A model generated the notes under the pieces. It saw nothing but the letters and a program-made list of their open reading frames with translations, was not told where the DNA came from and ran no database searches. A stretch of DNA of 64,000 bases from contig NZ_FOGO01000014.1 of NCBI RefSeq assembly GCF_900111245.1, positions 62,001 through 126,000 of the forward strand, in the 5' to 3' direction. This stretch comes from Streptomyces qinglanensis (GTDB lineage Bacteria > Actinomycetota > Actinomycetes > Streptomycetales > Streptomycetaceae). This document shows positions 43,669 to 52,343 of the stretch, piece after piece. A program made the position numbers and the translations under genes. Every line of letters starts with the position of its first letter. The first letter of the stretch is position 1.

Positions 43669-44910
43669 TCAGAGGCGGGAGAGCGAGGCCGTGGCGTAGA
43701 GGACGTCCTGGATGGCCTGCGGGTCGCCGTCCTGGCCCGCGGCGGCGTCCAGCGGCGGGACATGGCCCGCGGCGAGCTGGCAGAACTCCAGGTCGTCCAG
43801 CGCGATGTGGGCCACGGTGCGCTCCGGCGAGGCGCGGGTGCCGGGAGAGTCCAGCGGGATGTACCAGTCGCCGCCACCGCTGCCCTCGATCTCCAGGTGC
43901 AGCGTGCGCCCCGGTGCTCCGGCGGTGGCCAGACCGCGCACCGGTGGCGCGAGTCCGCTGCGCCGACGGGCCGCGATGGCGCCGGGAAGCTGCCGGGCTG
44001 CGAGGTCGACGAGCTGGTTCAGATGCGCGGGTCCGGGTGGTTCGTACGGGTAGTCGACGGCCTGCGCGACGTCCCCGGCGTGCAGCCAGCACTCGAAGGC
44101 CCGGTCCAGGAAGGCGTCCCGGAGCGGGAGCGTGAAGCCGCCGTAGTCCACGCGCCGGTCCGGCGCGGCGTGCTCGCCGCCGGGCCCGGCGTCCTCGGCG
44201 GCGAGGAACGACACGTCGCGGATCAGCGCGTGGCTCTGCTCGCGCCAGCGTTCGCGGGCCGCCTGGGCGCGGTGCCCGGCGTCGTCCAGCGCCCAGTAGA
44301 CCTCCGTCCGGGCCTGCGGACCGGCGCCCGGACCGGTGGGCAGCGCTCCGGAGGGCAGCGGGTCGGGCAGTCCGATGCCGGTCGCGACCAGCCCGTCCAC
44401 CGCGAGCAGATGGCCCAGGACACCCGCCACGGTCGTCTCCCGCGCGGCCTGCCGCTCGCCGTCGAACCAGCGCAACTGCACCGGAGCACGCCACTCCTCC
44501 TCGGCCATGTCGCGCAGCAGCGCATCCAGCCGGGCCGTCTCGGCGTCGTACGGAGCCGCCCAGGCGGGCATCGGTATACGGGCCGGACGGCGGTCGAGGC
44601 AGCCTTCCAGGACGCGGGACCGCAGCATCGGATCCAGGTCGAGGCTGTCCTCGGAGTGCAGCAGGCCGACCGCGTCCCGCAGCCGCAGCGCCTCCTCGGC
44701 GCAGGGCGCGCAGTCGGTCAGATGTGTTTCGACGGCGGCCGTCTCCGCCGCGGAGCAGGCAGCCAGCGCCCAGGCCCCGAGCAGCGAGGTGAGCACCCGG
44801 TGCTCGTCCGGGCCGGGCGGGGTGTCGGCGGTGCCGGTCGCGGGCGCTCGCCCGCTCGGCTCCGGCCCGGCGGGCTGTTCCGGGCCCGGTCGGGCCGGTG
44901 GCCGGCTCAC
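43669..44910 (-). CDS. Anti-sigma factor fused to an MDMPI/DinB domain
   Basis: The 413-residue protein begins with a Pro-rich leader and then a zinc-binding anti-sigma domain (ZAS) with H-x3-C-x2-C in THLTDCAPCAEEALRLRDA (about 65-85). The rest is a mycothiol-dependent maleylpyruvate-isomerase-like domain (about 115-400) with DALLRDMAEEEWRAPVQLRW, VAGVLGHLLAVDGLV and ECWLHAGDVAQAVDYPYE. The gene overlaps the sigma factor gene by 4 bp, so it very likely binds that sigma factor. A C-terminal tail contains the ending LYATASLSRL. The enzyme-like domain may sense mycothiol or redox state (inference). Confidence 0.85.
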   Translation of the reverse strand: MSRPPARPGPEQPAGPEPSGRAPATGTADTPPGPDEHRVLTSLLGAWALAACSAAETAAVETHLTDCAPCAEEALRLRDAVGLLHSEDSLDLDPMLRSRVLEGCLDRRPARIPMPAWAAPYDAETARLDALLRDMAEEEWRAPVQLRWFDGERQAARETTVAGVLGHLLAVDGLVATGIGLPDPLPSGALPTGPGAGPQARTEVYWALDDAGHRAQAARERWREQSHALIRDVSFLAAEDAGPGGEHAAPDRRVDYGGFTLPLRDAFLDRAFECWLHAGDVAQAVDYPYEPPGPAHLNQLVDLAARQLPGAIAARRRSGLAPPVRGLATAGAPGRTLHLEIEGSGGGDWYIPLDSPGTRASPERTVAHIALDDLEFCQLAAGHVPPLDAAAGQDGDPQAIQDVLYATASLSRL

Positions 44911-45482
44911 GGCCGGTACTCCGCGCCGGGTGGCGCCAGGGCGGGCCGGGGCATGGCGGAGGAGAGGAGCTGGAGGCCCAGCCGCAGCCGGCGCCGGGCC
45001 TCGTCCTCGGTGACGCCGAGGGTGCGCGCGGCCTGCCGGTAGTCGTGCCGCTCGAAGTAGGCCAGTTCGAGCGCGGCACGCAGCGAGGAGGGCATGGAGG
45101 TGACGATGTAGTCGGCCCGGGCCGCGGCGGCGGCCGCGCGGACCTGCTCCTCGAACCGCTCGGCCTGCTCCGGGGAGTCCGGGTCCGCGTCCCGCTGCTG
45201 CTGCCGGCGGAGTGCGGCGGTCGCGGTCCGCTGGGTCAGTGCCGCCACCCAGGCCCGCATGGGGCCTTCGCGCGGATCGAAGGCGCGTGGGTGCTCCCAG
45301 ATGTACGCGAAGACCTCCCGCGTCGCGCTGTCGGCCGCCGCCTCGTCGTCCAGCACCCGGTGGGCGAGGCCGTGCACCAGGGAGGCGAAGCGGTCGTAGA
45401 GCTCGCCGAGCGCCGCGGCCTCACCGCGCGCGAGCCGTTGCTGCATCTTCCGGTCCCAGCGCGGTGATGTGTCGTTCGCCAA
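44907..45482 (-). CDS. ECF-type RNA polymerase sigma factor
   Basis: This 191-residue sigma factor has region 2 (about 20-90: ALGELYDRFASLVHGLAHRVL, AADSATREVFAYIWEHPRAF) and region 4 (about 125-175: SMPSSLRAALELAYFERHDYRQAARTLGVTEDEARRRLRLG). It lacks regions 1 and 3. The next gene encodes its probable anti-sigma and overlaps it. A STAS protein is divergent about 400 bp away, which makes the three genes a likely regulatory unit. Its signal is unknown. Confidence 0.9.
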   Translation of the reverse strand: MANDTSPRWDRKMQQRLARGEAAALGELYDRFASLVHGLAHRVLDDEAAADSATREVFAYIWEHPRAFDPREGPMRAWVAALTQRTATAALRRQQQRDADPDSPEQAERFEEQVRAAAAAARADYIVTSMPSSLRAALELAYFERHDYRQAARTLGVTEDEARRRLRLGLQLLSSAMPRPALAPPGAEYRP

Positions 45483-45884
45483 GGTGGCCCCCAGTCCTCC
45501 GGTTCCGCCGTCCGCTTCCGTTCTGCTTCCGTTCCGCGTCCCGCGGTGGCGCGTCCGGCGGTTTCCCTTCCGCTCCTGTGATGCCCGTCAACCCCTCGAA
45601 TGTAGTGCGAGCCGTGGACAACGCACGCCCCTTTTGACGCAACGCGCGCCCCGACGGTGTCGCCGAGGGTGCATATCGCGTCACGCTGTGCGTGTTCCGG
45701 GTGGGAGGTGAGAGATTGGAGGGGTGGATGCGGTCCGGTGTTATGGGGGCGTGACCACAAGTTCCCGCAGGTTCCCGCGGGTAAGGGCAGGGGAACGCAT
45801 AGGGTCGGTTCCCCGGGACCAGTTTTGGAGGGATGGGCCAGGGCAGCCGACTGCTGTAGGCGATCGACGAAGGGGTTGCGGGGC
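45483..45884. other. Promoter region between sigma factor and STAS genes
   Basis: These 402 bp separate two divergent genes. The GC content is lower than in the surrounding coding DNA. Both genes must have promoters here, but no -35/-10 pair stood out strongly enough to name. A short frame on the plus strand near 45469-45700 has no family match. Confidence 0.4.
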
Positions 45885-46265
45885 GTGTCGTTGAAGGTGC
45901 TGGAGGAGGAGCGGGACGGGTGGGCCGTGCTCCGGGTCTCCGGTGAGCTGGACCTGGTCACCTCACCCGCGGTGCGGCAGCATGTGCACGATGCCGTCGC
46001 GGAGGGGCGCAGGAGCCTCGTGCTCGACCTGTCCGACGTCCTCTTCTGCGATTCCAGCGGAGTGGGCGTCCTGATCGCCTCCCGCCGGCTGATGCGCTCC
46101 TGCGCGGGGCGGCTCCGGCTCATCCTGCCCGCGCGCGGCGCCGAGGACGGCTCCCACGTCAACCGGGTGCTCTCCGCACTCGGTGTACGACGGCTCTTCG
46201 ACTGCTACCCGGACCTGGCCGCGGCCACCGACGCGCACACGACCACCGGCCCGCTCACCGCGTGA
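45885..46265 (+). CDS. STAS-domain anti-sigma factor antagonist
   Basis: The 126-residue protein has a single STAS fold like SpoIIAA/RsbV. The target serine lies in VLFCDSSGVGVLIASRRLM at about residue 58, the position phosphorylated in the family. It starts at GTG 45885 with AAGGGG upstream. Its role would be to bind a kinase-type anti-sigma factor when unphosphorylated and so free a sigma factor. The neighbouring anti-sigma is of the ZAS type, not a kinase, so its partner is probably elsewhere (for example an RsbW-like protein). Confidence 0.92.
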   Translation: MSLKVLEEERDGWAVLRVSGELDLVTSPAVRQHVHDAVAEGRRSLVLDLSDVLFCDSSGVGVLIASRRLMRSCAGRLRLILPARGAEDGSHVNRVLSALGVRRLFDCYPDLAAATDAHTTTGPLTA

Positions 46266-46319
46266 CACCCCGTCGCCGCGCGGTGTGACGGCACCGCGTG
46301 CGCAGGAGTCCGTTTCCTC

Positions 46320-46360
46320 CTCCCACCCCCGCCTCCACCTCTGCCTCCCACCCCCGCCTC
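46320..46360 (-). repeat. Pyrimidine-rich direct repeat with G-quadruplex potential
   Basis: The 16-mer CTCCCACCCCCGCCTC occurs at 46320-46335 and 46345-46360. On the minus strand this gives four runs of three to five G. It lies between the convergent stop codons of the STAS and CoA ligase genes. Confidence 0.5.
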
Positions 46361-46365
46361 GCGCT

Positions 46366-48048
46366 TCATCCCGGACCCCCGCTCCCGGCCGCCTCTGCGG
46401 CTCCCGAGAACCTCTCGCGCAGCTTGTACTTGAGTACTTTGCGCAGTGTCCCGCTGCGGGGCAGCGCCTCCACCACCTCCACCTGCTCGGGCAGTTTGTA
46501 GGTGGCCAGCCCCGCGTCGCGGAGATGCGCGGCCACCTCCTGGAGTGTGATCCGCGCCGCTCCCGCGGGCTGCTCGACCACCGCGCACACCCGCTCCCCC
46601 CGCTCCGGATCGGGCAGTCCGATCACGGCCGCGTCGGCGACCGCGGGGTGCCGGTAGAGGAAGTGCTCGATCTCCTTGGCCGAGATGTTCTCGCCCTTGC
46701 GGATGATGATGTCCTTGGTGCGCCCGGTCAGCACCAGGTGCCCGCTATCCAGCACGCGGCCCAGGTCGCCGGTGAGCAGGAAGCCTTCAGCGTCGAAGGC
46801 TTCGGCCGTCCGCCGCGGGTCCAGATAGCCGTGGCACACCGCCTCGCCGCGCAGCCGGATCTCCCCCTCGCTCCCGGTCGGCAGCGGGGTGCCGTCCGGT
46901 GCCGTGACGCGTATCTCCATTCCGGGGGGCGGGCGGCCCTCGGTGGTGGCGAGCTGTTCCGGGGTGTCGTCGGGGGAGCCCATCGTGATCATCGGTGCCT
47001 CGGTCATGCCGTAGCCGTGCGCGAGCCGGCAGCCGAGTTCGGCGACCACCTCGTGGTAGAGCTCGGGGGGCTTGGGGGCACCGCCGCCCGCGAGCAGCCG
47101 CAGGCTCGGGATCAGCCGCTCCCCGGGCCGGGCGCGCTGCTGCGCCAGGAACATCGAGTAGAACGCGGTCGAGCCCCCCGCCGTCGTCACCCCGTGCCGC
47201 CGGTACCCCGCCAGTGCGCCGGGCAGCGCGAACTTCTCGAACAGCACCGCGGGGAACCCGTACAGCAGCAGCATCACCAGATAGTCCGGGCCACCGATGT
47301 GGGCGTAGGGGAAAGCGATCGAGCCCACGTCGTCGGGGACCGGCCGCAGCGCGTGGGCCAGACAGGAACCTCCGGCGAGCAGGCTCCGGTCGGTGTGGCG
47401 GACCCCGCACGGTGCGGCGGTGGTGCCGGAGGTCCAGTAGATCCAGCGCACTTGCGTCCCGTCCGCGGGCGGGGGCGGGGGCGGGGGCGGGGGCGGTGGT
47501 CCCGCGGTGGGTTCCGGCTCGGCGAGAGCCTCCCCGGCCGTGAGTGTGCGCGGGGCGACTCCGTGCCGCTCGCGGACGCGGTCGGCCAGCGCGGCGTAGT
47601 CGGTGCCGTGCCGGCGGCCGGGGTGGACGTACCAGGCGGCCCCGGTCGTGCGCAGCGCGAGCGCCACCTCCCGCTCGCCGTGGCCGGGGAGGAGGGGCGT
47701 CTGCCGCGCGCCGAGGCGGGCCAGCGCCAGGGAGAGCACGACGGTTTCGATGCGGCTGGGGAGCTGCCAGGCGACGGTGTGCTCGGGGCGCACGCCCCGC
47801 GCGCAGAGCCCGGCCGCGGTGCGTTCGGCGTGCTCTCGCAGCTCGCCGAAGGTGAGGGACTCGTCGTCGGCCGGATCGTCCGCCGCCTGGATCAGCGCGC
47901 GCGCTCCGGGTGTCAGGTCGGCGCGGCGCACGACCAGTTCCCACAGGGTGCGCGAGTCGGCGAGGGCGCGGGCGACGGCGGTGGCGTCGGGCCCGCGGGC
48001 CGTGGTGCCGTCGCCGTGCCGCTCGTCTTCCCGGTGTCCGGCGGTCAT
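46366..48048 (-). CDS. AMP-forming acyl-CoA ligase, P-loop variant
   Basis: This 560-residue enzyme of the ANL superfamily would activate a carboxylic acid with ATP and CoA. Motifs are IYWTSGTTAAPCGVRHT (P-loop), HGYGMTEAPMITMG near residue 345, FLLTGDLGRV near 440, and GRTKDIIIRKGENISAKEIE near 455. The usual Lys of the P-loop (P-K-G-V) is Cys here, which is unusual. The A10 region PRSGTLRKVLKYKLRE keeps its lysines. A run of eleven prolines precedes the P-loop (about residue 198) and is encoded by repeated CCCCCG. It is divergent from the amidohydrolase gene with two palindromes between them. Confidence 0.88.
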   Translation of the reverse strand: MTAGHREDERHGDGTTARGPDATAVARALADSRTLWELVVRRADLTPGARALIQAADDPADDESLTFGELREHAERTAAGLCARGVRPEHTVAWQLPSRIETVVLSLALARLGARQTPLLPGHGEREVALALRTTGAAWYVHPGRRHGTDYAALADRVRERHGVAPRTLTAGEALAEPEPTAGPPPPPPPPPPPADGTQVRWIYWTSGTTAAPCGVRHTDRSLLAGGSCLAHALRPVPDDVGSIAFPYAHIGGPDYLVMLLLYGFPAVLFEKFALPGALAGYRRHGVTTAGGSTAFYSMFLAQQRARPGERLIPSLRLLAGGGAPKPPELYHEVVAELGCRLAHGYGMTEAPMITMGSPDDTPEQLATTEGRPPPGMEIRVTAPDGTPLPTGSEGEIRLRGEAVCHGYLDPRRTAEAFDAEGFLLTGDLGRVLDSGHLVLTGRTKDIIIRKGENISAKEIEHFLYRHPAVADAAVIGLPDPERGERVCAVVEQPAGAARITLQEVAAHLRDAGLATYKLPEQVEVVEALPRSGTLRKVLKYKLRERFSGAAEAAGSGGPG

Positions 48049-48073
48049 GCTGCCACCCCCATGCCGAGTTTTT

Positions 48074-48088
48074 CTGACGTTCCGTCAG
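48074..48088. promoter_or_regulatory. Operator site 1 of acyl-CoA block
   Basis: CTGACG-TTC-CGTCAG is a perfect 15-bp palindrome 26 bp upstream of the CoA ligase start. It is the best copy of a motif present four times in this block and probably binds a TetR-type repressor. Confidence 0.6.
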
Positions 48089-48162
48089 TTAGTGGGGGAA
48101 GCGTAGGGGGCGGCGCCTTGTCGGTCCAGGGGTGCGGGGCTAGCCTCGTTCCGAGCCTGTTT

Positions 48163-48177
48163 CTGACGGAGCATCAG
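48163..48177. promoter_or_regulatory. Operator site 2 of acyl-CoA block
   Basis: CTGACG-GAG-CATCAG, one base off perfect symmetry, lies 29 bp upstream of the amidohydrolase start and 75 bp from site 1. The two sites serve divergent promoters. Confidence 0.6.
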
Positions 48178-48205
48178 ATCCTGGTATGGCGAGGGGGCCA
48201 CGTCC

Positions 48206-49396
48206 GTGACCGAACTACCGCGCATCGTCAGCGTCGACGACCATGTGATCGAGCCCGCGCACCTCTTCGAGACCTGGCTGCCCGCCAAGTACCGGGACCG
48301 CGGCCCCAGACCGCTGACCGCCGGGATCGGCGAACTGGAGTACGTCGGCGGCAGGTACCGGATCGCGATGGACCCGGACGGACCGCCCGCCGACTGGTGG
48401 ATCTACGAGGATCTGAAGTTCCCGTACAAGCGCAACATCGCCGCCGTGGGCTTCGACCGGGACGAGATGACCCTGGAGGGCATCACCCGCGACCAGATGC
48501 GCCCCGGCTGCTGGGATCCGGCCGAACGCCTCAGGGACATGGACCTCAACCACGTCGAGGCGTCGCTGTGCTTCCCCACCTTCCCCCGCTTCTGCGGTCA
48601 GACCTTCGCCGAGGCGCACGACAAGGAGGTGGCCCTGGCCTGCGTACGCGCCTACAACGACTGGATGGTCGAGGAGTGGTGCGGCGACTCCGGCGGCCGG
48701 CTCGTGCCGCTGTGCCTGATCCCGCTGTGGGACATCGACCTGGCCGTCGCCGAGATCCGTCGCAACGCCGCCCGCGGCGTCCGCGCCGTCACCTTCAGCG
48801 AGATCCCCACTCACCTGGGGCTGCCCAGCATCCACAGCGGCTACTGGGACCCCTTCTTCGCCGTCTGCGAGGAGACCGGAACCGTCGTCAACATGCACAT
48901 CGGCTCCTCCTCCCAGATGCCCGCCGCCTCCCCCGACGCACCCCCGGCCGTCCAGGCGTCGCTCTCCTTCAACAACGCCATGGCCTCGATGATGGACTTC
49001 CTCTTCAGCGGCGTGCTCGTGCGGTATCCGCGGCTGAAGCTCGCCTACAGCGAGGGCCAGATGGGCTGGATCCCCTACGCGCTGGAGCGCGCCGACGACG
49101 TGTGGGAAGAGCACCGTGCCTGGGGCGGTGTCCGCGACCTGGTCCCCGAACCGCCTTCCCGCTACTACTACCGGCAGATCTTCTGCTGCTTCTTCCGCGA
49201 CAAGCACGGCGTCACCGCACTGGACGCGGTCGGCCGGGACAACGCGACCTTCGAGACCGACTACCCGCACGTCGACTCCACCTTCCCGCACACCCGGCAA
49301 GTCGCCCTCGACCACGTACGGGGGCTGGATGAGGAGACGGTGCACAAACTGATGCGCGGCAACGCCATCCGGATGCTGGAACTCGACCTGGAATGA
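48206..49396 (+). CDS. Amidohydrolase family (amidohydrolase-2) protein
   Basis: This 396-residue TIM-barrel metalloenzyme has the metal-site start VSVDDHVIEPAHLFETWLP. Further ligand regions are NMHIGSSSQM near 230, YSEGQMGWIPYALERADD near 280, and ETDYPHVDSTFPHT near 350. In actinomycetes such proteins appear in steroid, terpenoid and aromatic degradation clusters and hydrolyse C-C or ester bonds, or decarboxylate. It begins with GTG 48206 and has GAGGGGG upstream. Divergent from the CoA ligase and followed by two dehydrogenase genes, it is part of one pathway. Confidence 0.88.
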   Translation: MTELPRIVSVDDHVIEPAHLFETWLPAKYRDRGPRPLTAGIGELEYVGGRYRIAMDPDGPPADWWIYEDLKFPYKRNIAAVGFDRDEMTLEGITRDQMRPGCWDPAERLRDMDLNHVEASLCFPTFPRFCGQTFAEAHDKEVALACVRAYNDWMVEEWCGDSGGRLVPLCLIPLWDIDLAVAEIRRNAARGVRAVTFSEIPTHLGLPSIHSGYWDPFFAVCEETGTVVNMHIGSSSQMPAASPDAPPAVQASLSFNNAMASMMDFLFSGVLVRYPRLKLAYSEGQMGWIPYALERADDVWEEHRAWGGVRDLVPEPPSRYYYRQIFCCFFRDKHGVTALDAVGRDNATFETDYPHVDSTFPHTRQVALDHVRGLDEETVHKLMRGNAIRMLELDLE

Positions 49397-49616
49397 GGCG
49401 CGGAGCGCGCGCGGGGCGTGCGAGGGGCGTGCGCGGGACGCGAACGGGGCGGGAACAGGGACTGTGCGCACGGACCGGGAGCGCGGCTGCCCGGGAGCGC
49501 GGCGCGGCTGCCCGGGGCGCGGGGCGCTGGTTCGACTCGGCGCAGGGCGCAGGGCGCAGGGCGCAGGGCGCGGAGCGCGGGGAGCCGAGGGAGCCGGACG
49601 TGGTGAGGAGGACCCG

Positions 49617-50786
49617 ATGGAGCTGGCGTACACGCGGGACGACGAGGAGTTCCGGACCCGGCTGCGCTCCTGGCTGGCCGCCGTCCTGCCCACCCTGCCG
49701 CCGCGCCCCGACCCGCTGGACTGGCCGGCGCGGCGGGCCTACGACATGGGCTGGCAGCGCAGGCTGTACGACGCGGGATACGCGGGACTGCACTGGCCGC
49801 AGGCGGCCGGCGGCCGGGGCGCAACCCCCGTCCAGCACCTGATCTTCCTGGAGGAGACGGAGGCGGCCGGAGCCCCCTACGTCGGTGCCGGATTCGTCGG
49901 TCTGCTGCACGCCGGGCCGACGATCGCCGCCGAGGGCGGCCCGGCGCAGCGCGCCCGCTGGCTGCCGCCGATCCTGCGCGGTGAGGAGGTGTGGTGCCAG
50001 GGGTTCTCCGAGCCGGAGGCCGGCTCCGACCTGGCCTCGCTGCGCACCCGGGCAGTGCGCAGCGGCGACAGCTACGTGGTGACCGGAACGAAGATCTGGA
50101 CCTCGCACGCCGAGGTCGCCGACTGGTGCGAACTGCTCGTGCGCACCGACCCGGAGGCGCCCCGGCACCGCGGCCTCACCTGGCTCGCGCTGCCGATGGA
50201 CGCGCCCGGGGTCACCGTGCGCCCGCTGCGCACCCTGGCCGGGTCGCAGGAGTTCGCCGAGGTCTTCCTGGACGAGGTGCGGGTGCCGGTCGGCAACCGG
50301 GTCGGCGCCGAGAACGACGGCTGGCGGGTCACCATGGTGACTCTCTCCTTCGAGCGGGGCACCGCGTTCGCCGGCGAGGTCGTCGCCTGCCGCCGCACCC
50401 TGCGGCAGCTCGCCCGGCGCGCGCAGCGCGACGGCCGCTGGGAGGACCCGGCCCTGCGGCGCCGACTCGGCAGGCTGAACGCGGAGTTCACCGCCCTGTG
50501 GCGGCTCGTCCAGTGGAACGTCAGCGAAGCCGCCCACGCGCTGCGCCACGGCGGCAGCGGAGTGCCCGGAGCGGGCGGTTCGGTCTTCAAGCTGCGCTAC
50601 TCGCACGCGCGGCAGGAGCTGTACGAGACGGCGGCGGCTGTGCTGGGTCCCGGGTCGCTGGACCTGGCCGAGGAGTGGACGCGGGAGCGGCTCTCCTCGC
50701 TCTCGTACACGATCGCGGCCGGCACCTCGCAGATCCAGCACAACATCGTCGCCGAGCGCGTCCTCGGCCTGCCGAGAGGACGGTGA
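49617..50786 (+). CDS. Acyl-CoA dehydrogenase, alpha-type partner
   Basis: This 389-residue ACAD shows AYTRDDEEFRTRLRSWL at its start, the flavin motif WCQGFSEPEAGSDLASLRTRA near 125, and AGTSQIQHNIVAERVLGLP at the end, which builds the FAD-binding part of the dimer. The ATG at 49617 is preceded by GTGAGGAGGA. A 221-bp spacer with GCGCAGG tandem repeats precedes it (about 49543-49575). Its stop overlaps the start of a second ACAD gene, and the pair probably forms an alpha2beta2 enzyme like those of actinobacterial steroid side-chain degradation. Confidence 0.91.
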   Translation: MELAYTRDDEEFRTRLRSWLAAVLPTLPPRPDPLDWPARRAYDMGWQRRLYDAGYAGLHWPQAAGGRGATPVQHLIFLEETEAAGAPYVGAGFVGLLHAGPTIAAEGGPAQRARWLPPILRGEEVWCQGFSEPEAGSDLASLRTRAVRSGDSYVVTGTKIWTSHAEVADWCELLVRTDPEAPRHRGLTWLALPMDAPGVTVRPLRTLAGSQEFAEVFLDEVRVPVGNRVGAENDGWRVTMVTLSFERGTAFAGEVVACRRTLRQLARRAQRDGRWEDPALRRRLGRLNAEFTALWRLVQWNVSEAAHALRHGGSGVPGAGGSVFKLRYSHARQELYETAAAVLGPGSLDLAEEWTRERLSSLSYTIAAGTSQIQHNIVAERVLGLPRGR

Positions 50787-51931
50787 CGGCGCGGATGGAC
50801 TTCCGGCTGACGCGGGACCAGGAGGCGCTGCGGCGCGGCATGCGCGACCTGCTGGCGGCGAGGTTCGGGCGCGAGGAGCTGCGGGCCGCCGTCGACGGGG
50901 CGGACGGGGCGGAGGGGGCGGACCGAGTGGCCGGGGCGGCCGGGGCGGACAGGGCGGCCGGGACCGACAGGTCCAACGCGGGAGAAGGCGCTGACCGCGC
51001 CGGGGAACGGTCGGTGCCGGGCGGTCGGCTGTGGCGCGAGCTGGGCGCGGCGGGGCTGTTCGCCCTCCGGGCACCGGAGCGGTCCGGAGGTGTCGGGTCG
51101 GGCCTGCCGGAGGCGGTGCTGGTGTTCGAGGAGGCGGGGCGGGCGCTGCTGCCGGGCCCGCTGGTCGCCACGGAGTTGGCGGGCAGTACGGGCCTGGTGC
51201 CGGGAGCCGCGGAAGGCACGGTGCCGGTGACGGCACTGGCGGGGGCCCGTGCCGGGGACTGCGCCCTCGTCGAGCACCTGGCGTCGGCGGGCGCCGTGCT
51301 GCTGCTGGAGGAGGGCCGCCCCGCCCGGGTGCTGGACCCCGCGGCGCCGGCCGCGGTACCGATGCGCTCGGCCGACCCGCTGACGCCGCTGCACCGCGTC
51401 CGGGCGCCGCTGCCGGGACCGGACCGGGCCCCGTACCGGTCCGCGGACGGGTCCGCGGACGGGGCCGTGGACGGAGGCGAGGGCGCGGCGCCCGACGGGG
51501 GAGTGCTGCTGCTGGAGGGAGCCCTGCTCGCCGCCGCACAGCAACTCGGCAGCGCCCGGCGGACGCTGGAGCTGGCGGTCGGGTATGCGCGGGAGCGCGA
51601 GCAGTTCGGTCGGCCGATCGGCAGTTTCCAGGCGGTGCAGCACCTGTGCGCGGGGATGCTGGTCCGTTCGGAGACGGCCAGAAGTGTGGTCTACGCGGCG
51701 GCTGTGACGGCGGACGAGGCGGAGATCCGCGCGGCGAAGCTGCTCGCCGACACCGCCGCCGTGGACAACGCCCGCGACTGTCTCCAGGTGTACGGCGGAA
51801 CGGGCTTCACCTGGGAGGCAGATGTCCATCTGCACCTGAAACGCGCCTGGTTGCGTGCGGAGCAGTGGTGCGCCGCCGCGGGCTCGGAGGAGCGGTTGGC
51901 CTCGGCGCTCCTGCGTCCCGCGGGTCGGTGA
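50783..51931 (+). CDS. Acyl-CoA dehydrogenase, beta-type partner
   Basis: The 382-residue protein has the ACAD fold, with DFRLTRDQEALRRGMRDLLA at the start and the C-terminal motif YGGTGFTWEADVHLHLKRAW typical of the second subunit of heteromeric actinobacterial enzymes. The flavin signature of the first subunit is not evident. Residues about 35-75 are an inserted run of DGADGAEGAD-like repeats. It starts at GTG 50783, which overlaps the preceding stop codon (GTGA). It very likely works only together with its upstream partner. Confidence 0.88.
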   Translation: MTARMDFRLTRDQEALRRGMRDLLAARFGREELRAAVDGADGAEGADRVAGAAGADRAAGTDRSNAGEGADRAGERSVPGGRLWRELGAAGLFALRAPERSGGVGSGLPEAVLVFEEAGRALLPGPLVATELAGSTGLVPGAAEGTVPVTALAGARAGDCALVEHLASAGAVLLLEEGRPARVLDPAAPAAVPMRSADPLTPLHRVRAPLPGPDRAPYRSADGSADGAVDGGEGAAPDGGVLLLEGALLAAAQQLGSARRTLELAVGYAREREQFGRPIGSFQAVQHLCAGMLVRSETARSVVYAAAVTADEAEIRAAKLLADTAAVDNARDCLQVYGGTGFTWEADVHLHLKRAWLRAEQWCAAAGSEERLASALLRPAGR

Positions 51932-51955
51932 ATGTCCCCTTCGACCGGGACATTC
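51930..51955 (+). terminator. Hairpin overlapping the stop codon
   Basis: The perfect 9-bp repeat GAATGTCCC-N8-GGGACATTC starts inside the TGA stop of the beta-type dehydrogenase. It is the likely end of the amidohydrolase-dehydrogenase transcript. Confidence 0.7.
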
Positions 51956-52343
51956 GATGCGCGTGATTACGCAGGGTTATGACTGTCTTGTGTGTGACTC
52001 TTGGCCACCGTGAGCGGAAGATCGTATTCCACTCGGATACGCTCCCTGGATGCGAGTACGGCGGCCGCGGGCCGCCGGTGGAAGGCGCGGGCCGCGCCGC
52101 CGCGCGGTGCCGGCCCCGACGGCCAAGGGGTGTAAGGGTGTCCACGAGATACGGGTGCGGTCGTTCGAGTCCCTGTACTCGACGTCGCACAGTATGCCGT
52201 GCGTCTACTCCTTTGCGCCGGAATATGCCTGAAGCGCTTGTTGGCTTCACTGCGAGTCAACCATGCTGTTCTCGCTGGAGTCACAATCCGTGACTACATG
52301 GAGACGCGAGGCGATGTGTCCGCCAGTTCGGATGGTGTGAGCG
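51956..52343. other. Intergenic stretch before the RsbW-like gene
   Basis: These 388 bp have several short open frames, but none with a known family or strong codon bias. Base composition is slightly lower in GC than in the neighbours. The promoter of the following gene must be here; no clear pair of boxes was found. Confidence 0.4.
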
